The notes beneath the pieces are model-generated. The model did no database searches and had not been told where the DNA came from. It saw only the letters and a program-made list of their open reading frames with translations. A stretch of DNA of 64,000 bases, taken from Aphelocoma coerulescens. Its lineage: Eukaryota > Chordata > Aves > Passeriformes > Corvidae. Where the stretch lies: positions 47,882,078 to 47,946,077 of the forward strand of contig NC_091014.1 in assembly GCF_041296385.1 (NCBI RefSeq). Direction: 5' to 3'. The translations under genes and the position numbers were made by a program. Shown piece after piece: positions 62,301 to 64,000 of the stretch. Numbering within the stretch: the stretch's first letter is position 1; the number at the start of each line of letters is the position of its first letter.

Positions 62301-64000
62301 ACCTTGCTCCCACTTCTTCATTCTTCTTGGAAGTCGCCACAACCCAATGCCTGATTTCTGGCTCAATCTAGGGTTAGGGTTAGGGTTAGGGTTACGCCTA
62401 GGGTTAGGCTTGAGAAAACCACAAAGCCAGGAGCTCCAGGGATACTCCCCATGCGAAAGGCAGGCCAAGCTTATCGCAGCACAGCCAAAACCTTGCTCCC
62501 ACTTCTTCATTCTTCTTGGAATTTGATACAGCCCAATGCCCGATTTCTGGCTCAAACTAGGGTTAGGGTTACGCCTAGGGTAAGGTTTGAGAAAACCACA
62601 AAGCCAGGAGCTCCAGGGACACTCACCATGCGAAAGGCAGGCCAAGTTGAGCACGATACAGTTAAAACCTTGCTCCCTCTTCCTCTTTCTGCTTGGAACT
62701 CACCGCCGCCCAATGCCCCATTTCTGGCTCAAACTAGGTTATGTTTATGGTTACACCTAGTGTTAGGATTTGAGAAATCCACAAAGCCAGGAGCTCCAGG
62801 GATACTCAGCATGCGAAAGGCAGGCCAAGCTTATCGCAGCACAGCCAAAACCTTGCTCCCTCTTCTTCATTCTTCTTGGAAGTCGCCACAACCCAATGCC
62901 TGATTTCTGGCTCAATCTAGGGTTAGGGTTAGGGTTAGGGTTACGCCTAGGGTTAGGCTTGAGAAAACCACAAAGCCAGGAGCTCCAGGGATACTCCCCA
63001 TGCGAAAGGCAGGCCAAGCTTATCGCAGCACAGCCAAAACCTTGCTCCCACTTCTTCATTCTTATTGGAATTCACCACAGCCCAATGCCCGATTTCTGGC
63101 TCAAACTAGGGTTAGGGTTACGCCTAGGGTTAGGCTTGAGAAAACCACAAAGCCAGGAGCTCCAGGGACACTCACCATGCGAAAGGCAGGCCAAGTTGAG
63201 CACGATACAGTTAAAACCTTGCTCCCTCTTCTTCTTTCTGCTTGGAACTCGCCGCCGCCCAATGCCCCATTTCTGGCTCAAACTAGGTTATGGTTATGGT
63301 TACACCTAGTGTTAGGGTTTGAGAAATCCATAAAACCAGGAGCTCCAGGGATACTCAGCATGCGAAAGGCAGGCCAAGCTTATCGCAGCACAGCCAAAAC
63401 CTTGCTCCCACTACTTCATTCTTCTTGGAAGTCGCCACAACCCAATGCCTGATTTCTGGCTCAATCTAGGGTTAGGGTTAGGGTTAGGGTTATGCCTAGG
63501 GTTAGGCTTGAGAAAACCACAAAGCCAGGAGCTCCAGAGATACTCCCCATGCGAAAGGCAGGCCAAGCTTATCGCAGCACAGCCAAAACCTTGCTCTCAC
63601 TTCTTCATTCTTCTTGGGATTCACCACAGCCCAATGCCCGATTTCTGGCTCAAACTAGGGTTAGGGTTACGCCTAGGGTTAGGCTTGAGAAAACCACAAA
63701 GCCAGGAGCTCCAGGGACACTCACCATGCGAAAGGCAGGCCAAGTTGAGCACGATACAGTTAAAACCTTGCTCCCTCTTCTTCTTTCTGCTTGGAACTCG
63801 CTGCCGCCCAATGCCCCATTTCTGGCTCAAAATAGGGTTATGGTCGTGGTTACACCTAGTGTTAGGGTTTGAGAAATCCACAAAGCCAGGAGCTCCAGGG
63901 ATACTCAGCATGCGAAAGGCAGGCCAAGCTTATCGCAGCACAAGCAAAACCTTGCTCCCTCTTCTTCATTCTTCTTGGAACTTGCCACAGCCCAATGCCC
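59302..64000 (+). repeat. Mosaic of blocks matching 30.7-32.3 and 35.8-39.2 kb
   Basis: Order: C, A, C, A, B, C, A, B2, C2, E, C, A, B2, C3, A, C, A, F, C, A, B, C, A, B2, C2, E (cut). 59302-60955 matches 30679-32332 at offset 28,623 bp. From about 60595 onward the sequence matches 35835-39240 at offset 24,760 bp, including the GAGATAC variant at 63537 (38777). The two matches overlap in B2-C2, which hides the exact switch. The array runs off the right edge inside an E monomer. Confidence 0.88.

Larger units (their letters stand above)
1..64000 (+). repeat. Telomere-repeat-bearing satellite array, whole window
   Basis: The whole window is a head-to-tail tandem repeat. The marker CCAGGAGCTC recurs at steps of 177, 183, 184 or 189 bp from position 11 to the right edge. 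Rare copies differ, such as 51250, which reads CCTGGAGCTC. By hand I parse about 349 monomers, all in one orientation. Each has a non-telomeric body (CCAGGAGCTC, GCATGCGAAAGGCAGGCCAAG, a pyrimidine tract, CCCAATGCC, TTTCTGGCTC) and then a telomere-derived tail. TTAGGG is the telomere unit of vertebrates and several other eukaryotes, so a subtelomeric or terminal satellite is the best reading. The family name and species are not recognised. There is no unique sequence, no gap and no foreign insertion in the 64 kb. Confidence 0.97.

Noticed and set aside
1..64000. CRISPR array
   Set aside because: Units of 177-189 bp lack short direct repeats separated by unique spacers, and the organism signature is eukaryotic.
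1..64000. CCAAT in CCCAATGCC as a promoter element
   Set aside because: It occurs in nearly every monomer without a nearby TATA box or initiator, so the motif alone does not support promoters.
1..64000. SINE or tRNA-derived origin of the monomer body
   Set aside because: No recognisable A box or B box, no poly(A) tail and no target-site duplications were found.
1..64000. Assignment to a named mammalian satellite family
   Set aside because: Several mammals have terminal satellites with telomere units, but I do not recognise this body sequence and naming one would be a guess; a repeat database search is decisive.

Overview
The window is one uninterrupted tandem satellite array from end to end. 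I see no supported protein gene, RNA gene, transposon, CRISPR array or unique-sequence gap. The unit is a monomer of about 183 bp: a roughly 130 bp non-telomeric body followed by telomere-like DNA (TTAGGG on the + strand, intact or degenerate). About 349 head-to-tail monomers can be parsed using the near-invariant CCAGGAGCTC as phase marker. All share one orientation. TTAGGG telomeres point to a vertebrate, or less specifically to another TTAGGG eukaryote. The repeated, TTAGGG-laced layout suggests subtelomeric or chromosome-terminal heterochromatin. If so, the chromosome end lies to the right, because the G-rich strand runs 5'->3' toward the end. I do not recognise the family by name, and the species cannot be fixed from the sequence.

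Monomer types by length and tail. A: 189 bp, body with AAGCTT, tail with four perfect TTAGGG units. B: 177 bp, tail with only two, usually carrying GAATTC (B) or GGGATTC (B2). C: 183 bp, body AAGTTGAGCACGATACAG, decayed TTATGG tail. C2 and C3 are 184 bp C forms with GTCGTGG or TTCGGTTATG tails. Minor types: D (189 bp, C-like pyrimidine tract with an A telomere tail), E (177 bp, CTGTCTCAATC), F (177 bp, TTTGATACAG) and W (a C form with CGCCACGCG...AAGTGGAG). Types are ordered mainly as A-B-C trimers (549 bp) and A-C dimers (372 bp).

Above that sits a nested higher-order structure. The left 36 kb is a patchwork of 1.5-2.6 kb modules, some duplicated in tandem (1,484 and 1,655 bp steps) and some recurring at a distance (offsets 5,134, 3,118 and 4,412 bp). 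From about 36.3 kb the array becomes a large higher-order repeat of 7,344 bp (40 monomers), present as two adjacent near-identical copies (36.3-43.7 and 43.7-51.1 kb). It contains a nested 1,844 bp tandem duplication. To the right follow a 1,464 bp tandem duplication made through a hybrid monomer at 51.06 kb, a partial third copy (52.7-56.2 kb, offset 7,337), and a mosaic (58.0-64.0 kb) assembled from pieces matching 50.5, 30.7 and 36.0 kb.

Long open frames exist in several frames on both strands, up to 406 codons. They are explained by the main monomer lengths (189, 177, 183) all being multiples of three, so I do not call them genes. Both window edges lie inside the array, so its true size and flanks are unknown.
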